Shown here piece after piece: positions 40,649-49,217 of a stretch of 64,000 nt of DNA. Origin of the DNA: an uncultured Collinsella sp. (GTDB taxonomy: Bacteria > Actinomycetota > Coriobacteriia > Coriobacteriales > Coriobacteriaceae); assembly GCA_900544115.1 (NCBI GenBank), contig UQTW01000005.1:38047-102046 (forward strand). Reading direction: 5' to 3'. The first letter of the stretch is position 1. Each line of letters opens with the position of its first letter. Below the pieces are notes generated by a model. The model was not told the DNA's origin. It saw only the letters and a list, made by a program, of their open reading frames with translations, and made no database searches. A program made the translations under genes and the position numbers.

Positions 40649-42162
40649 TGGCGCAGAGCTTCGATTCCCTTACTGCCGCCCAGATCGCCGCGGGCGTTGC
40701 CGCCGGCGACTTTACCGCTACCGAGGTGGCCCAGGCCTCCCTTGACGCCATCGAGGCGCGCGAGGGCGGGGTCCAGGCATTCCTGCAGGTGGCGCCCGAG
40801 CTTGCGCTCGAGGCCGCCGCGCGCGTGGATGCCGACCGTGCCGCAGGCGAGCCTCTGCCTCCGCTCGCGGGCGTGCCGCTGGCCATCAAGGACAACATGA
40901 ACCTCGTGGGCACGCGCACCACCTGTGCTTCCCGCATGCTCGAGAACTACCAGAGCGTCTACACCGCTACCTGCGTCCAGCGCATGCTCGACGCCGGCTG
41001 CCTGCCCATGGGCAAGGCCAACATGGACGAGTTTGCCTTTGGCAGCTCCACCGAGAGCTCGGCGTTCCACCGCACCAACAACCCTTGGGATACCGAGCGC
41101 GTGCCCGGCGGCTCTTCGGGCGGCTCCGCTGCCGCCGTCGCCGCGGGCGAGGTCGCGCTCTCGCTGGGCTCGGATACCGGCGGCTCCATTCGCCAGCCGG
41201 CGTCGCTGTGCGGCGTGGTGGGCTTTAAGCCCACGTATGGCGCCGTGAGCCGTTACGGCGTGGTCGCCTTTGGCTCGTCGCTCGACCAGGTGGGTCCCTT
41301 TGGCCGCACGGTCGAGGACGTCGCGCTGGCCATGAACGCGCTTACCGGCGCGGGCCACGATCCGTACGACTGCACCAGCCAGGATTGCGCCGTCGACTTT
41401 ACCGAGCATCTCAACGACAGCATCGAGGGCAAGCGCGTGGGCATTATCCCTGCGTTTATGGAGGCCGAGGGTCTGACGCCCGAGGTCAAGGCCGCTGTTC
41501 AGCGCGCCGCCCAGGAGCTGCAGAACCAGGGCGCCGAGCTGGTCGAGGTCGACCTGCCGCACATGGATGCCGCCATCGCCGCCTACTACGTCATCGGCCC
41601 GGCCGAGGCGTTCTCCAACCTGGCCCGCTTCGACGGCATTCGCTACGGCTATCAGGAGGAGGGCTGCGCCAACCTGTCCGACCAGAGCTCGCTGTCGCGC
41701 GCCCACGGCTTTGGCGCCGAGGCCAAGCGCCGTCAGATGCTCGGCGCCTACCTGCTGAGCTCGGGCGTGTACGACAAGTACTACTACGCCGCGCAAAAGG
41801 CCCGCACGCTCATCACGCAGGACTACGACGCCGCGTATGCCAAGGTGGACACCATCCTCATGCCCGCCTCGCCGCGCACGGCTTTTAAGTTTGGCGAGAT
41901 TAGCGACCCCACGCAGATGTACCTTTCGGACCTGTACACCATTTCGCTCAACATCTGCGGCAACGGTGGTATCTCGGTGCCGCTGGGCCTGGGCGAGGAT
42001 GCTCATCTGCCCGTTTCTGCCCAGCTGGTGGGGCCTGCCTTTAAGGACCGTCAGCTGCTCACGTTTGCCCGCGCCCTGGAGCGCGGCTTTGCCGATGCCG
42101 CCACGGGAGCGCCCGCGCTTTCCGTCGCGCCCGATTTTGCCGGGAAGGGAGGCGAGCTGTAA
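40648..42162 (+). CDS. gatA: Aspartyl/glutamyl-tRNA amidotransferase subunit A
   Basis: This 504-residue amidase frees ammonia from glutamine for the transamidation. The Ser-cisSer-Lys triad is visible: Lys in AIKDNMNLVGTRTTCAS, and the two serines in GGSSGGSAAAVAAGEV and SLGSDTGGSIRQPA. The overlap of start and stop with gatC and gatB (TAATG at both ends) shows tight translational coupling. Confidence 0.96.
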   Translation: MAQSFDSLTAAQIAAGVAAGDFTATEVAQASLDAIEAREGGVQAFLQVAPELALEAAARVDADRAAGEPLPPLAGVPLAIKDNMNLVGTRTTCASRMLENYQSVYTATCVQRMLDAGCLPMGKANMDEFAFGSSTESSAFHRTNNPWDTERVPGGSSGGSAAAVAAGEVALSLGSDTGGSIRQPASLCGVVGFKPTYGAVSRYGVVAFGSSLDQVGPFGRTVEDVALAMNALTGAGHDPYDCTSQDCAVDFTEHLNDSIEGKRVGIIPAFMEAEGLTPEVKAAVQRAAQELQNQGAELVEVDLPHMDAAIAAYYVIGPAEAFSNLARFDGIRYGYQEEGCANLSDQSSLSRAHGFGAEAKRRQMLGAYLLSSGVYDKYYYAAQKARTLITQDYDAAYAKVDTILMPASPRTAFKFGEISDPTQMYLSDLYTISLNICGNGGISVPLGLGEDAHLPVSAQLVGPAFKDRQLLTFARALERGFADAATGAPALSVAPDFAGKGGEL

Positions 42163-43838
42163 TGAAGGAGCTTTCCGAGGTCCTGCAGGATTGGGAGGCC
42201 GTGATCGGCCTGGAGATCCACACCGAGCTCACCGCACTCGATACCAAGATGTTCTGCAACTGCAAGCTCAGCCACGATGACGAGCCCAACGCCAACGTGT
42301 GCCCGGTGTGCCTGGGCCTGCCCGGCGCCCTGCCGGTGCCCAACAAGCGCGCTATCGAGAGCATCGTCAAGGCCGGTCTCGCCACCAACTGCGAGATCCA
42401 GCGCCACTCGATGTTCTACCGCAAGCACTACTTCTATCCCGATATGGCCAAGAACTTCCAGACCACGCAGGGTCCGGTCGCCTTTGCCATGTACGGCCAC
42501 CTGGATCTTGATGTGACCGGTCGCGGTGCCGCCGAGCGCCCCGAATGCGCGTTTGGCGAGGCCGAGGCCCAGAGCCTGGCGAGCGCCTCGGCCAACGCCG
42601 AGGGCTTGTCCACGTCCATGACGTCGACCATGCGCGAGGGCAACCAGCGCGCCGGCCACCTGGCCAGCTATGACGCGTCCAACTTGCAGATGCCCGAGCG
42701 TCGCGAGGACGGTTCCTACACGGTGCCCATCCGCATCCTGCGCATCCACATGGAGGAGGACGCCGCCAAGATGGTTCACGTGGGCGGCGCCGAGGGCCGC
42801 ATTACCGCCGCGGCCGAGTCGCTCGTCGACTACAACCGCTGCGGCACGCCGCTGATCGAGCTCGTCACCGAGCCCGACCTGCGCACGCCCGAGGAGGCTC
42901 GCCTGTTTATGGAGAAGCTCCGCCGCATCTTTGTGACGCTGGGCATTTCGGACTGCTCCATGGAGAAGGGTTCCATGCGCTGCGATGGCAACGTGTCGCT
43001 GCGCCGCCGCGGCGAGACCAAGCTGGGTACCAAGACCGAGCTCAAGAACCTCAACTCGTTTAAGAGCCTGCATGACGGCCTTGCCTACGAGATCTGCCGT
43101 CAGGCCGAGGTGCTCGAGGAGGGCGGAATCATCTATCAGGAGACCCGCCACTGGGAGCCCAGCCGCAAGCGCACCGTGGTCATGCGTGTGAAGGAAACGG
43201 CCGACGACTATCGTCTGTTCCCCGATCCCGACTTGGCGCCGTTCGACCTGGACGACGAGTTTATCGATCGTTGCCGTGGCGAGATCCCCGAGCTGCCCGA
43301 TGCCAAGCGCGCTCGTTTTGAGGCCGACTTTGGCATTAAGACGGCCGACGCCGAGCAGATTGCCGGCGACCCGGAGTTTGCCGAGTTCTTTGAGGCCGCC
43401 GCTGCCGGTATGGCTGGCAAGGAGGCCCAGACGGTCGCAAACCTGCTGGTCAACGAGATGATCGCCTACCTTAAGGGAGCGGGTGTGTCGCTCGCCGAGT
43501 CCGGCATCGCGCCGGCTCAGGTGGCAGCGCTGGCTAAGCTGCTGGCGACCGACGCCATCAGCTCCAACCAGGCGCACGAGGTCTTTGAGGCCATGGCCCA
43601 GACCGGCGACGACCCCAATAAGATCGTCGACGAGCGCGGTATGCGTCAGGTGAGCGATGCCGGCGCGCTGCAGCCGATCGTGGACGAGGTGCTGGCAAAC
43701 TGTGCCGATCAGGCACAGCAGTATCGTGATGGCAACCAGAAGGTCATCGGCTTTTTGGTGGGCCAGTGCATGAAGGCGAGCCGCGGCAAGGGCAACCCGA
43801 AGCTCTTCAACGAGTTGCTGAGAACGTCGCTCTCGTAA
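42162..43838 (+). CDS. gatB: Aspartyl/glutamyl-tRNA amidotransferase subunit B, with an internal insertion
   Basis: This 558-residue kinase/transamidase subunit phosphorylates the tRNA-bound Glu or Asp. It has the standard VIGLEIHTEL start, zinc cysteines (MFCNCKL...CPVCLGLPG), HMEEDAAK, the YQEETRHWE-like stretch and the C-terminal GatB/YqeY tail (NPKLFNELL). The usual length is about 480; here some 55-60 extra residues (from TGRGAAERPECAFGEAEAQ to RREDGSYTVP) interrupt the strand pair before HMEEDA. Confidence 0.95.
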   Translation: MKELSEVLQDWEAVIGLEIHTELTALDTKMFCNCKLSHDDEPNANVCPVCLGLPGALPVPNKRAIESIVKAGLATNCEIQRHSMFYRKHYFYPDMAKNFQTTQGPVAFAMYGHLDLDVTGRGAAERPECAFGEAEAQSLASASANAEGLSTSMTSTMREGNQRAGHLASYDASNLQMPERREDGSYTVPIRILRIHMEEDAAKMVHVGGAEGRITAAAESLVDYNRCGTPLIELVTEPDLRTPEEARLFMEKLRRIFVTLGISDCSMEKGSMRCDGNVSLRRRGETKLGTKTELKNLNSFKSLHDGLAYEICRQAEVLEEGGIIYQETRHWEPSRKRTVVMRVKETADDYRLFPDPDLAPFDLDDEFIDRCRGEIPELPDAKRARFEADFGIKTADAEQIAGDPEFAEFFEAAAAGMAGKEAQTVANLLVNEMIAYLKGAGVSLAESGIAPAQVAALAKLLATDAISSNQAHEVFEAMAQTGDDPNKIVDERGMRQVSDAGALQPIVDEVLANCADQAQQYRDGNQKVIGFLVGQCMKASRGKGNPKLFNELLRTSLS

Positions 43839-43841
43839 ACG

Positions 43842-43977
43842 GGAACCGAGGGGCCGGGCGCAGGGCCTTGCCTCTCAATTTCGGACAGTCCTGACTCACG
43901 ACGGAGGCGCCACTGGCGCCTCCTGTTCGTGCGGAACTCATTGAGAGGCAAGGCCCTGCGCCCGGCCCCTCGGTTCC
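43842..43977. repeat. 38-bp perfect inverted repeat with nested hairpin
   Basis: The arms at 43842-43879 and 43940-43977 are exact reverse complements (starting GGAACCGAGGGGCC and ending GGCCCCTCGGTTCC). The 60-bp centre holds GGAGGCGCCA-C-TGGCGCCTCC (43903-43923) and TTCGTGCGGAACTC. Its complement GAGTTCCGCACGA recurs at about 63957, next to another hairpin. It begins 4 bp after the gatB stop. Confidence 0.8.
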
Positions 43978-44024
43978 GTAACGACTCGGCCGTTCGGGTC
44001 AGGCGGGGCTGAATGGAATTTGGC

Positions 44025-44053
44025 GAATGAGGGCGCCGTTGGCGCCTTCATTC
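44025..44053. terminator. Terminator between gatB and the convergent AraC-type gene
   Basis: GAATGAGGGCGCC and GGCGCCTTCATTC pair with one mismatch around GTT. TTTATAT follows on the plus strand. It ends 2 bp from the 3' end of the minus-strand regulator. Confidence 0.75.
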
Positions 44054-44054
44054 T

Positions 44055-45059
44055 TTATATATGTTGGGAGCGCCAGGCGGTGGGGGTGGTGCCGGTGTGT
44101 TGCTTGAAGGCTTGGGCGAAGGCGGCCTGCTGAGGGTAGCCTAGACGCTCTGCGACCTGCGCTATCGTGAGCGAGCTATCGGCCAAAAGGTCCTGTGCTC
44201 GCTCCATACGGCGTCTGCGAATGTAGGCACCCAGGGACTCGCCGGTTTGGGCCTTAAAGGTGGCGCATAGCTTGGAGCGGCTTGTGTAGAGCCTCTCGGC
44301 TACCTCGTTGATACCCACACGTCTGCCTTTGTCGAGCGCGCGCTCAATCATTGCCGTTGCTTCTTCGGCAATGGTTATGCTGGCGCGTGTGTCTGCCGCC
44401 CGCCGCGCCTGCTTGTGGGCCGCGCGCGAACAGGCGAGCTCCGCGACCATGGTCTCCACGATGCCTTGCATATAGACGTGTCCGCCTACGGTGCGGGCGC
44501 GGTCCTCGTTAATCCGGCGCAGCGTGTGGCAGATGGCAGACGTCGCCTCCTCGTGCCACGACTCGGCAAACGCCTCAAAGACTCCCGCGAACTCAGTGGG
44601 ATACCGATGCTCCAGCTCGTCAAAATACCCGGGCAAAAAGAGCACCGAGCGCGAGTGATAAAGCTGCCCTGCAAACAGCGGACTTAGTTCCTCGCCGCAG
44701 CTATCTTGGATAAAGCTGCACACCGCGCTGTTCGGCCACGGTCCATGCAAGGGTTTAAGGTTCGCAGGCGTTATGCCAGCCTCGGGCATGCATATAAGTG
44801 TGGGCGCGCTGACCTCGCTCACGCAGGCGTACGGTTCGGGTGTGTATTCGGCCAGGTACATATCGTGCATCGGGGTAATGAAATGCTCCATAACGATGCA
44901 GGCGGGGGAGAGAGGCATGATCCATGCGCGTCCGTGCGCCCGATCGTTTGCCACCTCGCCGGTAAAGACGGCGCCCTTGCCGGTAAGCTCCAGGCCAAAC
45001 TGCTCAAACTGCGGTGCGTAGAGCTCGGTTATGTCGGTCGCTGCCCGCCGTATTTGCAA
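44055..45059 (-). CDS. AraC family transcriptional regulator
   Basis: The 334-residue product has a variable N-terminal effector domain and a C-terminal double helix-turn-helix (about 240-332; INEVAERLYTSRSKLCATFK, then ERAQDLLADSSLTIAQVAER and AFAQAFKQHTGTTPTAWR). The start is TTG at 45059 with AAAGGGACG upstream. It is divergent from an ABC pair of the IrtAB/YbtPQ type. The same arrangement occurs with YbtA, an AraC regulator that senses yersiniabactin, so it probably activates the transporters in response to a siderophore or similar ligand. The ligand is inference. Confidence 0.85.
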   Translation of the reverse strand: MQIRRAATDITELYAPQFEQFGLELTGKGAVFTGEVANDRAHGRAWIMPLSPACIVMEHFITPMHDMYLAEYTPEPYACVSEVSAPTLICMPEAGITPANLKPLHGPWPNSAVCSFIQDSCGEELSPLFAGQLYHSRSVLFLPGYFDELEHRYPTEFAGVFEAFAESWHEEATSAICHTLRRINEDRARTVGGHVYMQGIVETMVAELACSRAAHKQARRAADTRASITIAEEATAMIERALDKGRRVGINEVAERLYTSRSKLCATFKAQTGESLGAYIRRRRMERAQDLLADSSLTIAQVAERLGYPQQAAFAQAFKQHTGTTPTAWRSQHI

Positions 45060-45173
45060 AAGCGTCCCTTTCCTTTGCAGAAACGTCCACGCCTGGCTCG
45101 ATTGTGAGCCATGGCTAACACATCAATGATAAGTTCATTACGGTTAACTCTCAAGCCGTTAGAAAGGAATCTC

Positions 45174-47000
45174 ATGGCAAAGGGATCAAAAAAGGAAGGC
45201 GGCGGTATCGGCGAGCTGCTTGCATATGCCGGCGACCGTAAATTCCTAACATATTTGGGCATGGCCCTCTCGGCGCTCTCGCAGCTGCTGAGCTTTGGCC
45301 CGTACGTGTGCATTTGGCTTGTCGCGCGCGATCTGATCGCCGTGGCACCTAACTGGAGCGAAGCCTGCGATATCGCGATGTATGGTTGGTGGGCCGTCGG
45401 TTTTGCCCTGGTGAGCATCGTGATTTATTTCGTGGGGCTCATGTGCACACACCTATCCGCGTTTCGTTGCGCGTCCAATATCCGCAAGGCTACGAGCGAG
45501 CATCTGCTTAAGCTGCCGCTCGGCTACTTTGACACGCACGCCACCGGTGAGCTGCGCCGTATCGTAGACGGATGCGCCGCCTCAACCGAGACACTGCTCG
45601 CGCACATGCTGCCCGATATCGCCGGCGCCACCGCCATGGTCGCAGGTCTGCTCGTGCTGCTTTTCGCCCTCGATTGGCGCTTGGGCGCGGCATGCCTTAT
45701 CTCGGTCGTCGTTTCGCTTGGCGCCATGGCCGCCATGATGGGCGGCAAGGGCGGCGAGTTTATGAAGGCCTACATGGGCGCGCTGGTCAAGATGAACAAG
45801 ACCGGCACCGAATACGTACGCGGTATCCCCGTGGTCAAGGTATTCCAGCAGACGGTCTACTCCTTTAAGGCCTTCCACGATGCGATCGCCGAATACGCCG
45901 ACATGGCGCAAAGCTATGCGGGCACGTTCTGCCGAGGTCCACAGGTGCTCAACCTTACCGCGCTCAATGGTCTTGTGGCATTCCTTTTGCCCGTGGCGTT
46001 GCTGTTGGTGCCGGGCGAGACGGACTTTGCACGCTTTATGACCAACTTCACGTTTTACGCGATCTTTTCGGCCGTGGTGCCGACGGCCATGACCAAGCTT
46101 ATGTTTGTGGGCGAGGCGTCTCAGATGAGTGCCGATTCGCTGGCGCGTATCCGAAGCGTTATGGATTCCAAGCAGCTCTCCGTGCCTGCCCAGCCCAAGC
46201 ATCCTGTTGGTAGCGATGTGCGCTTTGAGGACGTGAGCTTTACCTACGAGGGTGCCGAAGCGCCTGCCGTCGATCATGTGAGCTTTAGCGTTCCCGCAGG
46301 TAGCACCCTTGCGTTGGTTGGTCCCTCGGGCGGCGGTAAGTCAACCTGCGCAAGCCTGATCCCGCGTTTTTGGGATGTTTCCGCGGGTCGCGTGCTCGTA
46401 GGCGGCGTAGACGTTCGCGACATGGATCCCCACGAGCTTATGGACCAGGTTGCCTTCGTGTTTCAGACCAACCAGCTGTTCCGACAAACACTTGCCGACA
46501 ACGTGCGCGCCTCCAAGCCCACGGCCACTGACGACGAAGTGCGCGCGGCCCTCTCCGCGGCCCAGTGCGACGATATCGTGGCCAAGCTTCCACAGGGCAT
46601 CAATACCATGCTCGGCCCCGGCGGAGCATATCTTTCGGGCGGCGAGGTCCAGCGCGTGGCACTCGCCCGCGCGATCCTTAAAGACGCGCCTATCGTGGTG
46701 CTCGATGAGGCCACGGCGTTTGCCGACCCCGAGAACGAGGCGCTCATCCAGCGCGCCTTTAGCAAGCTGGCGGCGGGTCGCACGGTCATTATGATCGCGC
46801 ACCGGCTTTCGACCGTGGTGGGGGCCGACAAGATCGTGGTGCTCAACCAAGGTAGCGTGCAGGAGGCCGGCACCCATGCCGAGCTGCTGTCCCAAAAGGG
46901 TCTATACGCCAAGATGTGGGCTGAATACGAACAGGCCGCGAGCTGGAAAATCACTGCAGCGACCGCGGATGCCGCCGTCACGAAGGGAGGCGAGGCCTAA
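45174..47000 (+). CDS. ABC transporter half, IrtA/YbtP-like
   Basis: The 608-residue product has a six-helix exporter-type membrane domain and an ATPase domain with Walker A GPSGGGKST, signature LSGGEVQR, Walker B VVLDEATAFADPENE and IAHRLST. The DEATAFADPENE variant is frequent in the IrtAB/YbtPQ group, exporter-fold proteins that import ferric siderophores. The neighbouring AraC gene supports this, but drug export cannot be excluded. GAAAGGA precedes ATG 45174. The stop abuts the start of the partner gene. Confidence 0.85.
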   Translation: MAKGSKKEGGGIGELLAYAGDRKFLTYLGMALSALSQLLSFGPYVCIWLVARDLIAVAPNWSEACDIAMYGWWAVGFALVSIVIYFVGLMCTHLSAFRCASNIRKATSEHLLKLPLGYFDTHATGELRRIVDGCAASTETLLAHMLPDIAGATAMVAGLLVLLFALDWRLGAACLISVVVSLGAMAAMMGGKGGEFMKAYMGALVKMNKTGTEYVRGIPVVKVFQQTVYSFKAFHDAIAEYADMAQSYAGTFCRGPQVLNLTALNGLVAFLLPVALLLVPGETDFARFMTNFTFYAIFSAVVPTAMTKLMFVGEASQMSADSLARIRSVMDSKQLSVPAQPKHPVGSDVRFEDVSFTYEGAEAPAVDHVSFSVPAGSTLALVGPSGGGKSTCASLIPRFWDVSAGRVLVGGVDVRDMDPHELMDQVAFVFQTNQLFRQTLADNVRASKPTATDDEVRAALSAAQCDDIVAKLPQGINTMLGPGGAYLSGGEVQRVALARAILKDAPIVVLDEATAFADPENEALIQRAFSKLAAGRTVIMIAHRLSTVVGADKIVVLNQGSVQEAGTHAELLSQKGLYAKMWAEYEQAASWKITAATADAAVTKGGEA

Positions 47001-48758
47001 ATGTTCGCCTCATTCCAAAAGAAGTATTTCCTATCCGATAAAGGCGTCGCCGGCGTAAAACGCGGCATTTTCTGGACCACGCTCACCAATCTCATTACCA
47101 TGGCCGGCATGGGCTTATTGTTCCTGGTCATGGCCGGTTTTGTCGAGCATCTTGCCAGCGGGGCCGATCTGCCGGGCGCACTGCCCATTGTGGGTGGTCT
47201 TGTTATCTTTTTTGCGCTGCTCTTTGCCTCTAATTGGCAGCAGTACTATTACACGTACTGCATCTTTTACGAGGAGTGCGGCAAACAGCGCATGGAGATC
47301 GCCGAGCGCTTGCGCAAACTGCCGCTGTCGTTTTTTGGTCGTCGTGATCTGGCCGATTTGACCGAGACCATCATGGGCGACGTTCAGACCATGGAGCATG
47401 CTTACAGTCATGTGCTGGGAGAGCTCTGGGGCGCCATCATCGCAAGCGCCATCGTGTTCATATCATCGCTGTTCTTTTGCTGGCAGCTGGCGATAGCGGC
47501 GTTCTGGAGCGTGCCCGTGGCCTTTGCCGTGCTGTATCTAACGCGCGGCCCCATGGCCCCGGTGTTCGACCGCGTGCGTGCCGAGAAGGTCAAGGTCACC
47601 GAGGCCATCCAGGAGACACTCGACTGTGTGCGCGAGATTCGCGCTACCAACCAGGAGGCCCATTATCTCGAGGGACTCAATGCCGTCATCGACGCCGAGG
47701 AGCGCGAGACCACCACAGGCGAGCTCGCTAGCGGGCTTTTGGTCAATTCCGCTTTTGCCATCCTGCGCCTGGGGATTGCCACTACGTTGGTCACGGGCGC
47801 CGCGATGGTCGCCTCCGGCCAGGTCGACTTTTTGGTGATGTTTGCCTTCCTGCTTATGGTGAGCCGCATCTATGCGCCCTTTGATCAGGCGCTGATGCTG
47901 ATGACCGAGCTGTTTGCCGCCGAGTCGTCGGCCAAGCGCATGCGCTCCATCATGGAGGAGCCCATAGCGCGGGGCAGCGAGAAGTTTGAGCCCGTGGGCC
48001 ATGACGTGGTGTTCGATCACGTGGCATTTAGCTATGGTGCGGGCGAGGACGGCCGTGCCGGCGAGAAGGTCTTGACCGACGTGAGCTTTACCGCCAAGGA
48101 GGGCGAGGTCACGGCGCTGGTCGGTCCTTCGGGCTCCGGTAAGTCCACGGTGAGCCGCCTGGCCGCGCGCTTTTGGGACGCCACCGAAGGCACGGTCACC
48201 GTGGGTGGCGTGGATGTTGCGAACGTGGACCCCGAGGTGCTGCTGCGCGACTACGCCATTGTGTTCCAAGATGTGCTGCTCTTTGACGATACGGTGATGG
48301 GAAACATTCGTCTTGGCCGTCGCGATGCCACCGATGAGGAAGTGCTTGCCGCCGCGCGTGCCGCCAACTGCGACGAGTTCGTAAGCCGCATGCCGCAGGG
48401 ATATGACACTATGATTGGCGAGAACGGCTCCAAGCTCTCCGGTGGTGAGCGCCAGCGTATCTCCATCGCCCGTGCGCTGCTCAAAGACGCGCCGATCGTG
48501 TTGCTGGACGAAGCGACGGCGAGCTTGGATGTGGAGAACGAGACCGTGGTGCAGCAGGCGCTCTCCCGCCTGCTTGCAGGCAAGACGGTTATCGTGATTG
48601 CCCACCGTATGCGCACGGTGGAAAATGCCGACAAGATCGTTGTGCTCAAGGATGGCGTGGTAGCCGAGCAGGGCGCTCCGGCGCAACTCAAGGCGGCAGG
48701 TGGAGAATTCGCCCGCATGGTGGCGCTGCAAAAGGAAGCAGCTACCTGGCAGTTGTAA
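47001..48758 (+). CDS. ABC transporter half, IrtB/YbtQ-like
   Basis: The 585-residue partner begins directly after the upstream stop. It has a membrane domain in residues 20-310 and an ATPase with GPSGSGKST, LSGGERQR, LLDEATASLD and IAHRMRT. Both halves of this pair are catalytically complete, unlike the exporter at 13615-17335. AAGGGAGGCG precedes the ATG. Confidence 0.85.
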   Translation: MFASFQKKYFLSDKGVAGVKRGIFWTTLTNLITMAGMGLLFLVMAGFVEHLASGADLPGALPIVGGLVIFFALLFASNWQQYYYTYCIFYEECGKQRMEIAERLRKLPLSFFGRRDLADLTETIMGDVQTMEHAYSHVLGELWGAIIASAIVFISSLFFCWQLAIAAFWSVPVAFAVLYLTRGPMAPVFDRVRAEKVKVTEAIQETLDCVREIRATNQEAHYLEGLNAVIDAEERETTTGELASGLLVNSAFAILRLGIATTLVTGAAMVASGQVDFLVMFAFLLMVSRIYAPFDQALMLMTELFAAESSAKRMRSIMEEPIARGSEKFEPVGHDVVFDHVAFSYGAGEDGRAGEKVLTDVSFTAKEGEVTALVGPSGSGKSTVSRLAARFWDATEGTVTVGGVDVANVDPEVLLRDYAIVFQDVLLFDDTVMGNIRLGRRDATDEEVLAAARAANCDEFVSRMPQGYDTMIGENGSKLSGGERQRISIARALLKDAPIVLLDEATASLDVENETVVQQALSRLLAGKTVIVIAHRMRTVENADKIVVLKDGVVAEQGAPAQLKAAGGEFARMVALQKEAATWQL

Positions 48759-48765
48759 GAAGGGG

Positions 48766-48784
48766 CAAAGGGACAGTCCCTTTG
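48766..48784 (+). terminator. Short hairpin after the ABC pair
   Basis: CAAAGGGA-CAG-TCCCTTTG, a perfect 8-bp stem without T-run. The GGGACAG word is shared with the REP-like family. Confidence 0.5.
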
Positions 48785-48789
48785 TCACA

Positions 48790-48845
48790 TTGACAATCGG
48801 TTACTCCGCATCGTTAATTTTCAAAAGGTTAGCCATGGCTGACCT
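48790..48845 (+). promoter_or_regulatory. Promoter and DtxR-like palindrome upstream of the metal ATPase genes
   Basis: TTGACA at 48790-48795 and GTTAAT 17 bp later form a plausible promoter. Just downstream AGGTTAGCC-AT-GGCTGACCT (48826-48845) is a near-perfect 20-bp palindrome that resembles the iron/manganese box of DtxR/IdeR-type repressors (AGGTTAG...CTAACCT), with a slightly longer centre. Metal-dependent repression is inferred. Confidence 0.5.
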
Positions 48846-48953
48846 AGATAGTTAGATAAAATTGAGATATTTCAAAAGCGTGCTCGAGCAAACTTGTTTA
48901 CTCGGGTGCTGAGGCACCATGCCGCGTCCAATGCGGCAAAAGGGAGAAGCAAC

Positions 48954-49199
48954 ATGAAGAAGTCGACGTTTAACACCCTGCTTGTCGGTGGCGGTTTTCT
49001 GCTCGGTACGGCCGGCATCAAGCTGCTCACCAGCGCTCCGGTAAAGAATGCCTGCGTGCAGGGTATCGCGTGCGGCATGCGCATCAAGAACGGCTACCAG
49101 GACATGGTCGAGCAGGCCAAGGCTAATGTCGACGACATGGTTGCCGAGGCGGCCTACATCACCCAGAGCGAGGCCACCGCGGACAACGCAGCCGAGTAG
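48954..49199 (+). CDS. Small membrane-associated protein beside the P-type ATPase
   Basis: The 81-residue product has one hydrophobic segment near the N-terminus (TLLVGGGFLLGTAGIKLL) followed by a charged helical tail ending in acidic residues. It looks like the DUF6110-type proteins often found next to HMA2-domain P-type ATPases; this naming is from memory. AAGGGAGAAG precedes the ATG and the ATPase gene starts 18 nt downstream, so the two are probably co-transcribed. A role as small partner or metal-delivery subunit is inference. Confidence 0.7.
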   Translation: MKKSTFNTLLVGGGFLLGTAGIKLLTSAPVKNACVQGIACGMRIKNGYQDMVEQAKANVDDMVAEAAYITQSEATADNAAE

Positions 49200-49217
49200 C
49201 GCTCCCAGGCACAAACT

